From NCBI GenBank assembly GCA_030613125.1, contig JAUWMO010000163.1, forward strand, positions 1 to 7,463: a stretch of DNA of 7,463 bases, in the 5' to 3' direction. Origin of the DNA: Bacteroidota bacterium (GTDB lineage Bacteria > Bacteroidota > Bacteroidia > Bacteroidales > VadinHA17). The translations under genes and the position numbers were made by a program. Shown piece by piece: positions 1-6,647 of the stretch. Numbering within the stretch: position 1 is the first letter of the stretch; the number at the start of each line of letters is the position of its first letter. The notes under the pieces are model-generated. The model saw only the letters and a program-made list of their open reading frames with translations, made no database searches and was not told where the DNA came from.

Positions 1-614
1 CTATTAACTTTTATGACAGGGCCGAACAGGAAATCAAGATAGTCTAACTGATGGGAGGCAAGGTCAAAAAAATGACCTCCTCCGGAGATGGAGGGAATCA
101 CCCTCCATTGAAGATTCGCTGGGTCCAGGTCTCCCTCCATAAAAGGTTTATTAAACCGGAGATTTACGTAACGTACATTACCAATTCTATTGTTTTCAAC
201 AAGTTCTTTTACTAATAAGAAACCGGGAAGTGACCTTCTGTAATAAGCAACAAAAAGGGGAATACCGGTTTCCCTGGAGACACTGTTCATTTCAAGACAT
301 TCCTCATAATTTCTGGCCATAGGTTTTTCCACATAAACGGGTTTCCCGGCTTTCATGGCCCGGATGGCATATTCAGCATGTGAATCAGGAGGGGTAGCCA
401 CGTATATGGCATTTACTTCCGGATCATTAATAAGATTTTGTGCATCATCGTACCATTTGGGTACTTTGTGACGATTAGCATAATCTTTTGCCTTTTCTCC
501 ATTGCGACGCATCACAGCAACCAGCTTCGAATTTGACACTTTATTGAAGGCCGGACCACTTTTAACTTCTGTAACAGCCCCGCAACCTATAATTGCCCAT
601 TGGACTTGCTTCAT
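1..614 (-). CDS. Gfo/Idh/MocA-family oxidoreductase, C-terminus outside window
   Basis: Only the first 204 codons are present; the gene continues beyond the left edge. The protein opens with a Rossmann nucleotide-binding motif (AIIGCGAVTE, residues 7-16). It carries the family's EKP motif at 96-98 (VYVEKPMA), whose lysine is the usual catalytic residue. Next comes the GGGHFFDLASHQLD segment (178-191), in which Asp184 and His188 match the conserved D-x3-H of the second domain. This supports an NAD(P)-dependent sugar or polyol dehydrogenase of the Gfo/Idh/MocA type, probably cytoplasmic since no signal peptide is seen. The substrate cannot be told from this part. The ATG at 614 fits because the Rossmann fold starts a few residues later; no Shine-Dalgarno site is seen. 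The gene lies on the same strand as the membrane-protein gene but 185 bases away, so co-transcription is uncertain. Confidence 0.93.
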   Translation of the reverse strand, partial: MKQVQWAIIGCGAVTEVKSGPAFNKVSNSKLVAVMRRNGEKAKDYANRHKVPKWYDDAQNLINDPEVNAIYVATPPDSHAEYAIRAMKAGKPVYVEKPMARNYEECLEMNSVSRETGIPLFVAYYRRSLPGFLLVKELVENNRIGNVRYVNLRFNKPFMEGDLDPANLQWRVIPSISGGGHFFDLASHQLDYLDFLFGPVIKVN

Positions 615-637
615 TTGTCTTATGCTTTTTAGTTTTA

Positions 638-651
638 TCCCCTGAAGGGGA
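638..651. repeat. Perfect short hairpin, arms TCCCCT/AGGGGA
   Basis: The sequence TCCCCTGAAGGGGA has perfect 6-bp arms and a 2-base centre, or CCCC/GGGG around a 4-base loop. It lies 24 bases upstream of the oxidoreductase start codon, in what would be its leader. No T-tract follows on either strand, so it is not a clear intrinsic terminator. A similar but less perfect hairpin lies at 705-716. Confidence 0.6.
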
Positions 652-704
652 CTTCTGGTATGTGTTCCTGATTTATTTTGGTTACTATATTTTAATATTT
701 CGTT

Positions 705-716
705 CCTCTTTAGGGG
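705..716. repeat. Second, imperfect hairpin of the same design (CCTC-TTTA-GGGG)
   Basis: CCTC and GGGG flank a 4-base loop, pairing with one G-T wobble. The layout (4-base C-rich arm, 4-base loop, GGGG) matches the hairpin at 638-651, whose core is CCCC-TGAA-GGGG. The two could be degenerate copies of one intergenic repeat, but 12 bases is too short to be sure. Confidence 0.3.
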
Positions 717-799
717 TCAGGAGTAGATCAGGGATTTCGAGTAGCAGCTATCATTCAAACTTTATGGTATATAACATGCTTAAAAATATCCCGGAATTA

Positions 800-1669
800 C
801 TAAACCATTTGTTTCAGGATCTCATTTCTTTCATTTTCCTTATCCTCTTTATATTTAAGGCTTAAATAAATAAGCATAGCAAATATCGGCATGAGTGGCA
901 GGATAAGGGCATTTACAAGACTGCTTAGAATAACCTGCAGCGGATTATTCATAAAATTCCCTGATTCAAAAGTTGAAGTGGGGTTGCTCACAATTTCAAA
1001 AAAATCAGAAGCAAAGGGTATCATTGTCAGGGCTCCCAATACTAATGATATCACCAAATACATTATAAAAAAAACTACTACCCACCCAATAATCTTCCAC
1101 AGATCGGAGTGTACAAGTCTAAAACATCTTAAAATTGCATCGATTGGATTAGTATTTTCTATTACCAATAGGGGGACAATTGGAAAAAATATCGTTCCAA
1201 AATAGACAATTGCAGCAAAAGCTCCTATTATCAAAAGGAATAAACCCAGAACAGTCCCAAATATCATAATGATACCGGATAAAATTGTTGCTCCCAGCAA
1301 TGGAAGGAAGTGAGTCTTAATTGCTTTTCCTAATAAGGAGAAATGTGTCTCACCCGGTTCCGGATCGGGATTCAGTAACAAATACGTCAGGAATAAATAA
1401 AGAAGAGTGTATCCAATAATTGTAACAAGAACTATCAGTGAGGTGTTTTTCAATAAGCTGACAGCTTTTTCAGGATCTTCTGCAATTGAATTAATATCCT
1501 CGATATATGGGACCATAAAGAGTGAGTTAAAATATTGTAACAGAAGAACTACCAGGAAACTATAAAAGAAAAACCATCCAAAATTCCTTTTGTATATTTC
1601 CCATGCATTCTGAAAAAGGCTGTCAATATTCAATTCCTGGTAGTTGGGATGTTCTTTATAATTTTCCAT
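800..1669 (-). CDS. Polytopic inner-membrane protein, function unknown (GPDPase membrane-domain-like)
   Basis: A 289-residue protein with about six hydrophobic segments: roughly 32-53, 77-99, 122-145, 146-170, 193-215 and 247-271. A short soluble N-terminus comes first and a charged tail (KYKEDKENERNE) ends it. The N-terminal pattern LFQNAWEIYKRNFGWFF (18-34), and the later segment ENTNPIDAILRCFRLV (171-186) followed by LWKIIGW, resemble the membrane domain found in some glycerophosphodiester phosphodiesterases and in related uncharacterised bacterial proteins. No catalytic domain is attached, so no enzymatic role is claimed. The start ATG at 1669 is preceded by an A/T-rich leader without a Shine-Dalgarno site; the stop is TAG. 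It is divergent from the glycosidase genes and shows no evident functional link to them. The family assignment rests on pattern resemblance only. Confidence 0.75.
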   Translation of the reverse strand: MENYKEHPNYQELNIDSLFQNAWEIYKRNFGWFFFYSFLVVLLLQYFNSLFMVPYIEDINSIAEDPEKAVSLLKNTSLIVLVTIIGYTLLYLFLTYLLLNPDPEPGETHFSLLGKAIKTHFLPLLGATILSGIIMIFGTVLGLFLLIIGAFAAIVYFGTIFFPIVPLLVIENTNPIDAILRCFRLVHSDLWKIIGWVVVFFIMYLVISLVLGALTMIPFASDFFEIVSNPTSTFESGNFMNNPLQVILSSLVNALILPLMPIFAMLIYLSLKYKEDKENERNEILKQMV

Positions 1670-1770
1670 AATTTCTATTTACATAACAGGTTGTTGAACT
1701 TATATTTGAGTTTAGTAAAAGATTATTCTAAGAAGAGAATCAAAAGGCTCCAAAATATTTAATAACCGGA

Positions 1771-1778
1771 CAAATTTA
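1771..1778 (-). promoter_or_regulatory. Candidate Bacteroidetes -7 element for the membrane-protein gene
   Basis: On the minus strand this reads TAAATTTG, an exact match to the TAnnTTTG consensus of the Bacteroidetes primary sigma factor. It would give a leader of roughly 95 bases before the ATG at 1669. The expected -33 TTTG is not clear: the nearest is TTTA at 1805-1802, with slightly too long a spacer. In such AT-rich DNA a chance match is possible. Confidence 0.3.
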
Positions 1779-1874
1779 CACAATATTTTATTCTAAATAT
1801 TTAAACGATTTAGCATAGTACTTGATTGAATAATAGTATGTATGATAATATGTTAAGATCTTTTTCTTTAATGT

Positions 1875-1906
1875 TTTGATTTTGATTCTTATTTAAGTTA
1901 TTTTTA
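1875..1906 (+). promoter_or_regulatory. Candidate promoter for the GH172 gene and glycosidase cluster
   Basis: TTTG at 1875-1878 is followed, after 20 bases, by TATTTTTA at 1899-1906. The second element matches the Bacteroidetes -7 consensus TAnnTTTG at all but the last base, and the spacing is typical. Transcription would start near 1913, giving a leader of about 65 bases. A second near match, TATCTTTT at 1931-1938, lacks a suitable upstream TTG. Confidence 0.3.
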
Positions 1907-1979
1907 GTAGGTACAGGCTTAAAGGAATATTATCTTTTATAGCTACAATTCAGTTATATTATTAAACCAATTATTTACA

Positions 1980-3638
1980 ATGAAAACAACAAAGGTATTT
2001 TTATTTACTGCAATTTTTGTTTTGTTTGCGTGCAACAGATCTTCTGATTCTTACAATGGACTCACAACAAACATGGGTGAGTTGTACAGGTTATCCAGGG
2101 CAAAGACCCGGTCTATAAGCCCGGAAAATTTCACAGGCGAAAAAGGCAAAGGGGGAATGGCTACCCTTGAAGAAGGTAGCGCATCCAGGGCGGCCAGGGA
2201 GCTGGGTCAGGGCTGGAAAGTGAACCCTTATGTACGAATTCAACCGGGTGAAACATTTGTAATGGCTGAAATAAAAGGACCGGGTGCTATAAATCATATC
2301 TGGATGACACCCGCTGGTAACTACCGGCTTAGTATTTTCAGATTTTACTGGGATAATGAAACCGAACCTTCTGTTGAAGTGCCTGTTGGAGATTTTTTTG
2401 CTTCAGGATGGGGAAATGGGAATGAACCTGAGATCAGGTCCCTGGCTGTTTGTGTAAATCCCAGAAGCGGGTTTAATTCCTATTGGCAAATGCCATTCCG
2501 GAAAAAATGCAGGATCACAATGGAGAACCTTGATTCCCGGGAGATGGTACTTTATTATCAGATCGACTATTCACTAACCAGAATTAAGAAAGATGCCGGG
2601 TACTTCCATGCCCAGTTTAGAAGGGTTAATCCATTGCCTTACAAACAGGATTATACAATTATTGATGACATAAGAGGACGAGGACAATATGTGGGGACTT
2701 ACTTGTCGCATGGAGCTTACAGCCCCGGTTGGTGGGGGGAAGGAGAAATCAAGTTCTTTTTGGACGGGGATACTGATTATCCCACCATTTGTGGAACAGG
2801 TGAGGAAGATTATTTTTGTGGGTCTTATGGTTTTGAGATGAGATGGGATGAAGAGAGAATAATGGATGTCTATACACCATTCAGCTCACTATATACAGGC
2901 TTCTATTTTGTGGATGATCCTGCTAACCAGATACACCTAAGCAGGGTTGGAGAATACCGATGGCACATAACCGATCCGGTTCGTTTTAATAAAAACCTTA
3001 GAGTTACAATTCAAAGCCTTGGATGGAAAAGCGAGGGAAGATACCTGCCTCTTCAGGATGATCTTTCTTCTGTAGCCTTTTGGTATCAAACTGAGCCACA
3101 TAATCCGTTTCCTGATTTACCGTCACCAGATGATTTGATCATTGTTAATGCAAAACCAATAGATCATTTGGGGAAAGGTAAAACAGTATCATTGGCAACT
3201 GAACCAAATTCAAAATATGTTTCCAATCCCGGTTCTTTAACCGATGGACTATTAGGAACAAAAAAGATCAGTGGCGGATTCTGGATGAGATTTAAAGGTG
3301 ATGATCTTGAGGCAGTTGTTGATATGGATACAGTACAATTAGTCAAAGAGATCAGGGTAAATTTCCTTTCTTCTCCCAGCTCGTGGATATTTAAGCCTGT
3401 TGAATTTGAAATTTTAGTTTCCACAAACGGAAAAGAATACCAATCGGTTTATATAACAGAAAATATTATTGAGCCTGATGATAATAAAGACCAAATCATT
3501 GAATTTGGCAGATCATTTGATAACCTGAATGTAAGATATATTAAGATTGTAGCTAAGAATACAGGAACTTGTCCCGAATGGCACCCGGGTTCAGGTGGAA
3601 AAGCCTGGTTATTGATTGATGAGGTTATAATTAATTAG
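1980..3638 (+). CDS. DUF2961/GH172-family lipoprotein with C-terminal F5/8-type-C domain
   Basis: A 552-residue protein. Residues 1-17 form a signal peptide ending in a lipobox-like LFAC, with Cys18 as the likely lipidated residue, so it should be membrane-anchored in the periplasm or at the surface. Residues about 35-390 match DUF2961, now glycoside hydrolase family 172. Hallmarks are the IKGPGAINHIWMTP segment (98-111), WWGEGEIKFFLDGD (251-264) and GTGEEDYFCGSYGF (272-285). Glu254/Glu256 and Glu275/Glu276 in the last two are the best catalytic candidates. Characterised GH172 enzymes act on alpha-D-fructofuranosyl or alpha-D-arabinofuranosyl links; the substrate here is unknown. Residues about 400-552 resemble an F5/8-type-C (discoidin, CBM32-like) beta-sandwich, with TDGLLG, FWMRFKGDDLEAVVDM and a closing LLIDEVIIN, and probably bind carbohydrate. 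It is the first gene of the rightward set, 109 bases before the GH116-like gene. Confidence 0.87.
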   Translation: MKTTKVFLFTAIFVLFACNRSSDSYNGLTTNMGELYRLSRAKTRSISPENFTGEKGKGGMATLEEGSASRAARELGQGWKVNPYVRIQPGETFVMAEIKGPGAINHIWMTPAGNYRLSIFRFYWDNETEPSVEVPVGDFFASGWGNGNEPEIRSLAVCVNPRSGFNSYWQMPFRKKCRITMENLDSREMVLYYQIDYSLTRIKKDAGYFHAQFRRVNPLPYKQDYTIIDDIRGRGQYVGTYLSHGAYSPGWWGEGEIKFFLDGDTDYPTICGTGEEDYFCGSYGFEMRWDEERIMDVYTPFSSLYTGFYFVDDPANQIHLSRVGEYRWHITDPVRFNKNLRVTIQSLGWKSEGRYLPLQDDLSSVAFWYQTEPHNPFPDLPSPDDLIIVNAKPIDHLGKGKTVSLATEPNSKYVSNPGSLTDGLLGTKKISGGFWMRFKGDDLEAVVDMDTVQLVKEIRVNFLSSPSSWIFKPVEFEILVSTNGKEYQSVYITENIIEPDDNKDQIIEFGRSFDNLNVRYIKIVAKNTGTCPEWHPGSGGKAWLLIDEVIIN

Positions 3639-3747
3639 AGTTTCCAAATAAATTAATCCGGAATCCGGGAGATTATTGTTAAGCTGCTAAATTATGAGGA
3701 ACTGCTTAATCGATGGAAAAGGAATCCATACTAAATTGTTTATTGAA

Positions 3748-6318
3748 ATGAAAACAAAAAGACCATTTCTTGTTGCTTTTATAGTTTTATTATTGGTATG
3801 CGGAATGACCATAGGCCAGGAAAGTAGTTGGCCTGTCCTTAAGCACTACGATAAAAACCATGTTGACCGGATTGCTTTACCTTTAGGTGGAATAGGTACA
3901 GGAACTGTTTCACTGGGCGGCAGGGGAAACCTTCAGGATTGGGAGATCATGAACAGGCCTGCCAAAGGCTATAATCCCGGTCCGAGATTTGAAATAGCAC
4001 CTTTTTTTGTTCTGTTTACGGAACATGATGGCCATAAAGATACAAGGATTCTTGAAGGTCCGGTTCCTCTTTATGAATATGAGGGCAGCAGGGGTGTGTA
4101 TAAATCTACCAACCATGGCATGCCCAGATTCAGAAGCACCACGTTTGACGCTGCCTATCCTTTTGGGCAGGTTCACCTGATTGATGAAAGATTGCCGGTA
4201 AGGGTTACAGTAAAGGGGTTTAATCCCCTGATACCAACCGATGCGGATAAAAGTGGCATACCAATAGCTATCATAAGAATAGAACTTAAAAATACCTCAG
4301 ATACTGTTATAACTTCATCAATTTGCGGGTCTATGCAAAATTTTATTGGTGATGATGGAGCATTTGGAGAGGCACTTGGAAATAAAAATGAATTTCGGGA
4401 AGAAGATGAATTTAAAGGGATTTATTTCAGCTCCGGGAAGGTTGATATGGAGAAAGAACAGTGGGGTACAATTGCACTCACTACATCTTCCGATGGTGAG
4501 GTTACTTTCAGGACCAATTGGAAACGTCAACATTGGGGTTCTTCTGTGCTCGACTTCTGGGATGATTTTAGCGAAGATGGTTTACTGGAGGAAAGGCCGC
4601 CTACAGGTGAAAATTCACCCATGGCCTCGCTTGCCACTATGTTTCAATTGAAACCCGGAGAGACCAGGGAGGTTGAGTTTTATATTACCTGGCATTTCCC
4701 GAATATCATGGCATGGTCTGCTTCCATGTTAAAAAATTATTATACAACAAAATATACCGATGCATGGGATGTATTGAAAAAAACTTTTCCTGAGTTGAAG
4801 GCTCTTGAAAATGAGACTATTGAGTTTGTGAATGCATTTATCAAATCAGACCTGCCGGAGGTAGTTAAAGAAGCTGCTTTGTTTAATCTGAGTACACTGA
4901 GAACACAGACCTGTTTCAGAACTGAAGACGGGAATTTCTTTACATGGGAAGGGTGTAATGATGATTCTGGCTGCTGCTTTGGATCCTGCACACATGTATG
5001 GAACTATGAACATGCTACCGGATTTCTGTTCGGAGAGCTGGCAAAAAGCAAGAGGGAGATTGAATTTGGGATGGCAACCAACCAGGATGGTCTGATGAGT
5101 TTCAGGGTAAGCCTGCCAAAAGAGAATATTCAGTCATTTGGAGGGGCAGCTGCTGATGGTCAAATGGGATCCATTATGAAAATATACCGCGACTGGCAAC
5201 TTTCTGGTGATGATGACATGCTTAAAAAATTGTATCCAAATATTAAAAAGGCTCTGCAATTTTGTTGGATCCCCGGAGGCTGGGATGCCGATGTTGATGG
5301 CGTGATGGAAGGAGTACAACATAATACTATGGACGTTGAGTATTACGGGCCCAATCCTCAAATGGGGATATGGTACCTTGGAGCACTCCGGGCAACTTCA
5401 GAAATGGCAAAATATATGAAGGATAAAAAATTTTCTGAAAAATGTATGACTTTATACAGCAGTGGCAGAGCATGGATTGATTCAAACCTTTTTAATGGTG
5501 AATATTATATTCATAAATTACAAATACCTGAAAATATTGGAGATATCAATCCGAAACTGGTAATTGGAATGGGAGGGAGTGATCAATTAGAACCGGACTA
5601 TCAGCTTGGAGAAGGTTGTCTTGTTGACCAGTTAGTGGGGCAATATGTTGCTCATATATGTGGTTTGGGATATTTGGTTGATCCTTCTCATATCAGGTCA
5701 ACCCTAAGTAGTATAATGAAATACAATCATCAAGAAAATCTAAGGGACCATTTTAATTGTTTCAGATCATATGCCCTGGGGGATGAATCAGCCCTGTTAA
5801 TGGCAAGCTATCCTTATAACCGACCGAAAAATCCTTTCCCGTATTTTACTGAGGTGATGACGGGATTTGAATATACAGCCGCCATCGGGATGTTGTATGA
5901 AGGCGATTATGATAACGGTCTTAACTGCATTAAGGATATACGCAACCGTTACGATGGATTCAAACGAAGCCCTTTTGATGAAGCAGAGTGCGGTCATCAT
6001 TACGGAAGGGCTATGGCCAGCTGGTCTGCAGTTCTTGCTTTAACTGATTTTCAATATTCAGCTGTTTCAGGTAATATGACATTCACCTCGAAGGCCGGGA
6101 CTTACTTTTGGTCTAACGGATATGCATATGGTACAATAAAAATTAATGATGAAGAGTATGATAAGAAGGTTATCTTAAATGTTTTAAAGGGTTCTCTTTC
6201 AATCAAGAGAATTATTTTAAAAAATCATGGAACTGCAAAACTTAAGATCGGAACTTTAATACGAGGTGATGAATTAATGATCAGGGTGAAGAATAATGAT
6301 AGAAAAAGAACAAATTAG
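3748..6318 (+). CDS. Secreted GH116/DUF608-like glycoside hydrolase with cysteine-rich active-site segment
   Basis: An 856-residue protein from the ATG at 3748. The frame is open from an ATG at 3694, but only the later start puts a signal peptide at the N-terminus (MKTKRPF, a hydrophobic run, probable cleavage after TIG before QESS). An N-terminal beta-rich domain (about 35-330) carries the GH116 opening motif LPLGGIGTGTVSLGGRG (44-60). A helical (alpha/alpha)6-type domain follows (about 365-766), with VDQLVGQYVAHICGLG (626-641), TEVMTGFEYTAA (701-712) and GRAMASWSAVLAL (753-765), comparable to GBA2 and bacterial beta-glucosidases. About 90 more residues end the protein. By position, Glu401 (TWEGC) and Asp529 (NTMDVEYYG) are candidate nucleophile and acid/base. 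The active-site stretch is divergent: GCNDDSGCCFGSCTH (402-416) has four cysteines, and QHNTMD stands where GBA2-type enzymes have DQTYD. Specificity is therefore open; GH116 members act on beta-glucosides, beta-xylosides or beta-N-acetylglucosaminides. Probably co-transcribed with the GH172 gene. Confidence 0.85.
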   Translation: MKTKRPFLVAFIVLLLVCGMTIGQESSWPVLKHYDKNHVDRIALPLGGIGTGTVSLGGRGNLQDWEIMNRPAKGYNPGPRFEIAPFFVLFTEHDGHKDTRILEGPVPLYEYEGSRGVYKSTNHGMPRFRSTTFDAAYPFGQVHLIDERLPVRVTVKGFNPLIPTDADKSGIPIAIIRIELKNTSDTVITSSICGSMQNFIGDDGAFGEALGNKNEFREEDEFKGIYFSSGKVDMEKEQWGTIALTTSSDGEVTFRTNWKRQHWGSSVLDFWDDFSEDGLLEERPPTGENSPMASLATMFQLKPGETREVEFYITWHFPNIMAWSASMLKNYYTTKYTDAWDVLKKTFPELKALENETIEFVNAFIKSDLPEVVKEAALFNLSTLRTQTCFRTEDGNFFTWEGCNDDSGCCFGSCTHVWNYEHATGFLFGELAKSKREIEFGMATNQDGLMSFRVSLPKENIQSFGGAAADGQMGSIMKIYRDWQLSGDDDMLKKLYPNIKKALQFCWIPGGWDADVDGVMEGVQHNTMDVEYYGPNPQMGIWYLGALRATSEMAKYMKDKKFSEKCMTLYSSGRAWIDSNLFNGEYYIHKLQIPENIGDINPKLVIGMGGSDQLEPDYQLGEGCLVDQLVGQYVAHICGLGYLVDPSHIRSTLSSIMKYNHQENLRDHFNCFRSYALGDESALLMASYPYNRPKNPFPYFTEVMTGFEYTAAIGMLYEGDYDNGLNCIKDIRNRYDGFKRSPFDEAECGHHYGRAMASWSAVLALTDFQYSAVSGNMTFTSKAGTYFWSNGYAYGTIKINDEEYDKKVILNVLKGSLSIKRIILKNHGTAKLKIGTLIRGDELMIRVKNNDRKRTN

Positions 6319-6345
6319 GATAATTGAAGGAAAACAATAAGAATA

Positions 6346-6384
6346 GCCGCTAATTCGCGAATAAAAAATTAGCGCATTCGTGGC
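6346..6384. repeat. 39-base imperfect palindrome with two alternative pairings
   Basis: Two 17-base arms (6346-6362 and 6368-6384) flank AAAAA. The reverse complement of the right arm matches the left arm at 13 of 17 bases, and one mismatch would be a G-U pair in RNA. Each arm is itself a tandem of a roughly 8-base unit (CGCTAATT then CGCGAATA on the left). A second, slipped pairing is therefore possible: perfect 8-bp arms CGCTAATT (6348-6355) and AATTAGCG (6367-6374) with an 11-base loop. The palindrome TTCGCGAA (6354-6361) lies inside. It starts 28 bases after the GH116-like stop codon. It could stabilise the 3' end of that transcript or be a dispersed genomic repeat. The right side is followed by A's, not T's, so terminator function on the plus strand is not supported. 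Confidence 0.65.
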
Positions 6385-6435
6385 AAAAAAAAGTATGGTT
6401 TCAAAACAAAATACCTGCTGAAAACAAAAATCAAT

Positions 6436-6547
6436 AACACCATGAAACCCTCATCCTTAAGTAGGTTAAATAAATAAGTACAAAAATAAAAGGAGATGTA
6501 TAAAGATCTATCAATCATTAATAGGATGAGGGTTCACCGAACACCAT
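6436..6547. mobile_element. Candidate miniature inverted-repeat (MITE-like) element
   Basis: AACCCTCATCCT (6446-6457) and AGGATGAGGGTT (6523-6534) form a perfect 12-bp inverted repeat with 65 bases between the arms. After a 2-base bulge, TAA (6458-6460) can pair with TTA (6518-6520). An identical 8-bp direct repeat, AACACCAT, lies just outside on each side (6436-6443 and 6540-6547). This is the layout of a short insertion with terminal inverted repeats and a target-site duplication. The direct repeats do not abut the arms exactly, being separated by 2 bases on the left and 5 on the right, so the true ends are uncertain. The interior is AT-rich and encodes nothing convincing, so any such element would be non-autonomous. 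It could instead be a folded leader of the GH29 transcript. Confidence 0.45.
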
Positions 6548-6647
6548 TAAAAATAATTTACTTTGTGAGGTAACAAATACCACAGAATTTATTTAGTTGC
6601 ACTTTACAAACAATTAACATACAGAGTTTAAACATAGCTTTATAAAT

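Larger units (their letters stand above)
1670..1979. other. Divergent AT-rich intergenic region
   Basis: These 310 bases separate the leftward membrane-protein gene from the rightward glycosidase genes, so both start codons face away from this stretch. I see no convincing gene in it. It contains a weak hairpin (ATTCT at 1725-1729 with AGAAT at 1736-1740), a tandem TTTGAT pair (1875-1886) and the two candidate promoters listed separately. No strong operator-like palindrome was recognised. Confidence 0.7.
6319..6647. other. Structured intergenic region before the GH29 gene
   Basis: These 329 bases separate two same-strand glycosidase genes. They hold an imperfect palindrome (6346-6384) and a long-spaced inverted repeat with flanking direct repeats (6436-6547), both listed separately. 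The last 100 bases are AT-rich and form the GH29 leader. I found no clear intrinsic terminator with a T-tract. A near match to the -7 consensus (TTACTTTG, 6558-6565) is too weak to list as a promoter. The gap length suggests the GH29 gene may have its own promoter. Confidence 0.65.

Noticed and set aside
593..865. Plus-strand open frame of 90 codons running from the end of the oxidoreductase gene, through the gap, into the membrane-protein gene.
   Set aside because: It overlaps two well-supported minus-strand genes at its ends, has no recognisable domain, and its hydrophobic look comes from the AT-rich gap and the antisense of a membrane-protein gene.
891..1205. Plus-strand open frame of 104 codons.
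   Set aside because: It lies wholly antisense to the membrane-protein gene and shows no family motif or plausible start signal.
3694..3747. An in-frame upstream ATG that would add 18 residues to the GH116-like protein.
   Set aside because: The added residues are not hydrophobic and would bury the signal peptide that begins at the ATG at 3748; no ribosome-binding site favours the earlier start.
6436..6547. Reading the 12-bp inverted repeat as an intrinsic terminator for the GH116-like gene.
   Set aside because: The 65-base spacer is far too long for a terminator loop and no T-tract follows the right arm.
6496..6573. A 25-codon frame starting ATG at 6496, just after an AGGAG, inside the candidate mobile element.
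   Set aside because: The AGGAG directly abuts the ATG, too close to act as a ribosome-binding site, and the peptide matches no known pattern; probably chance.
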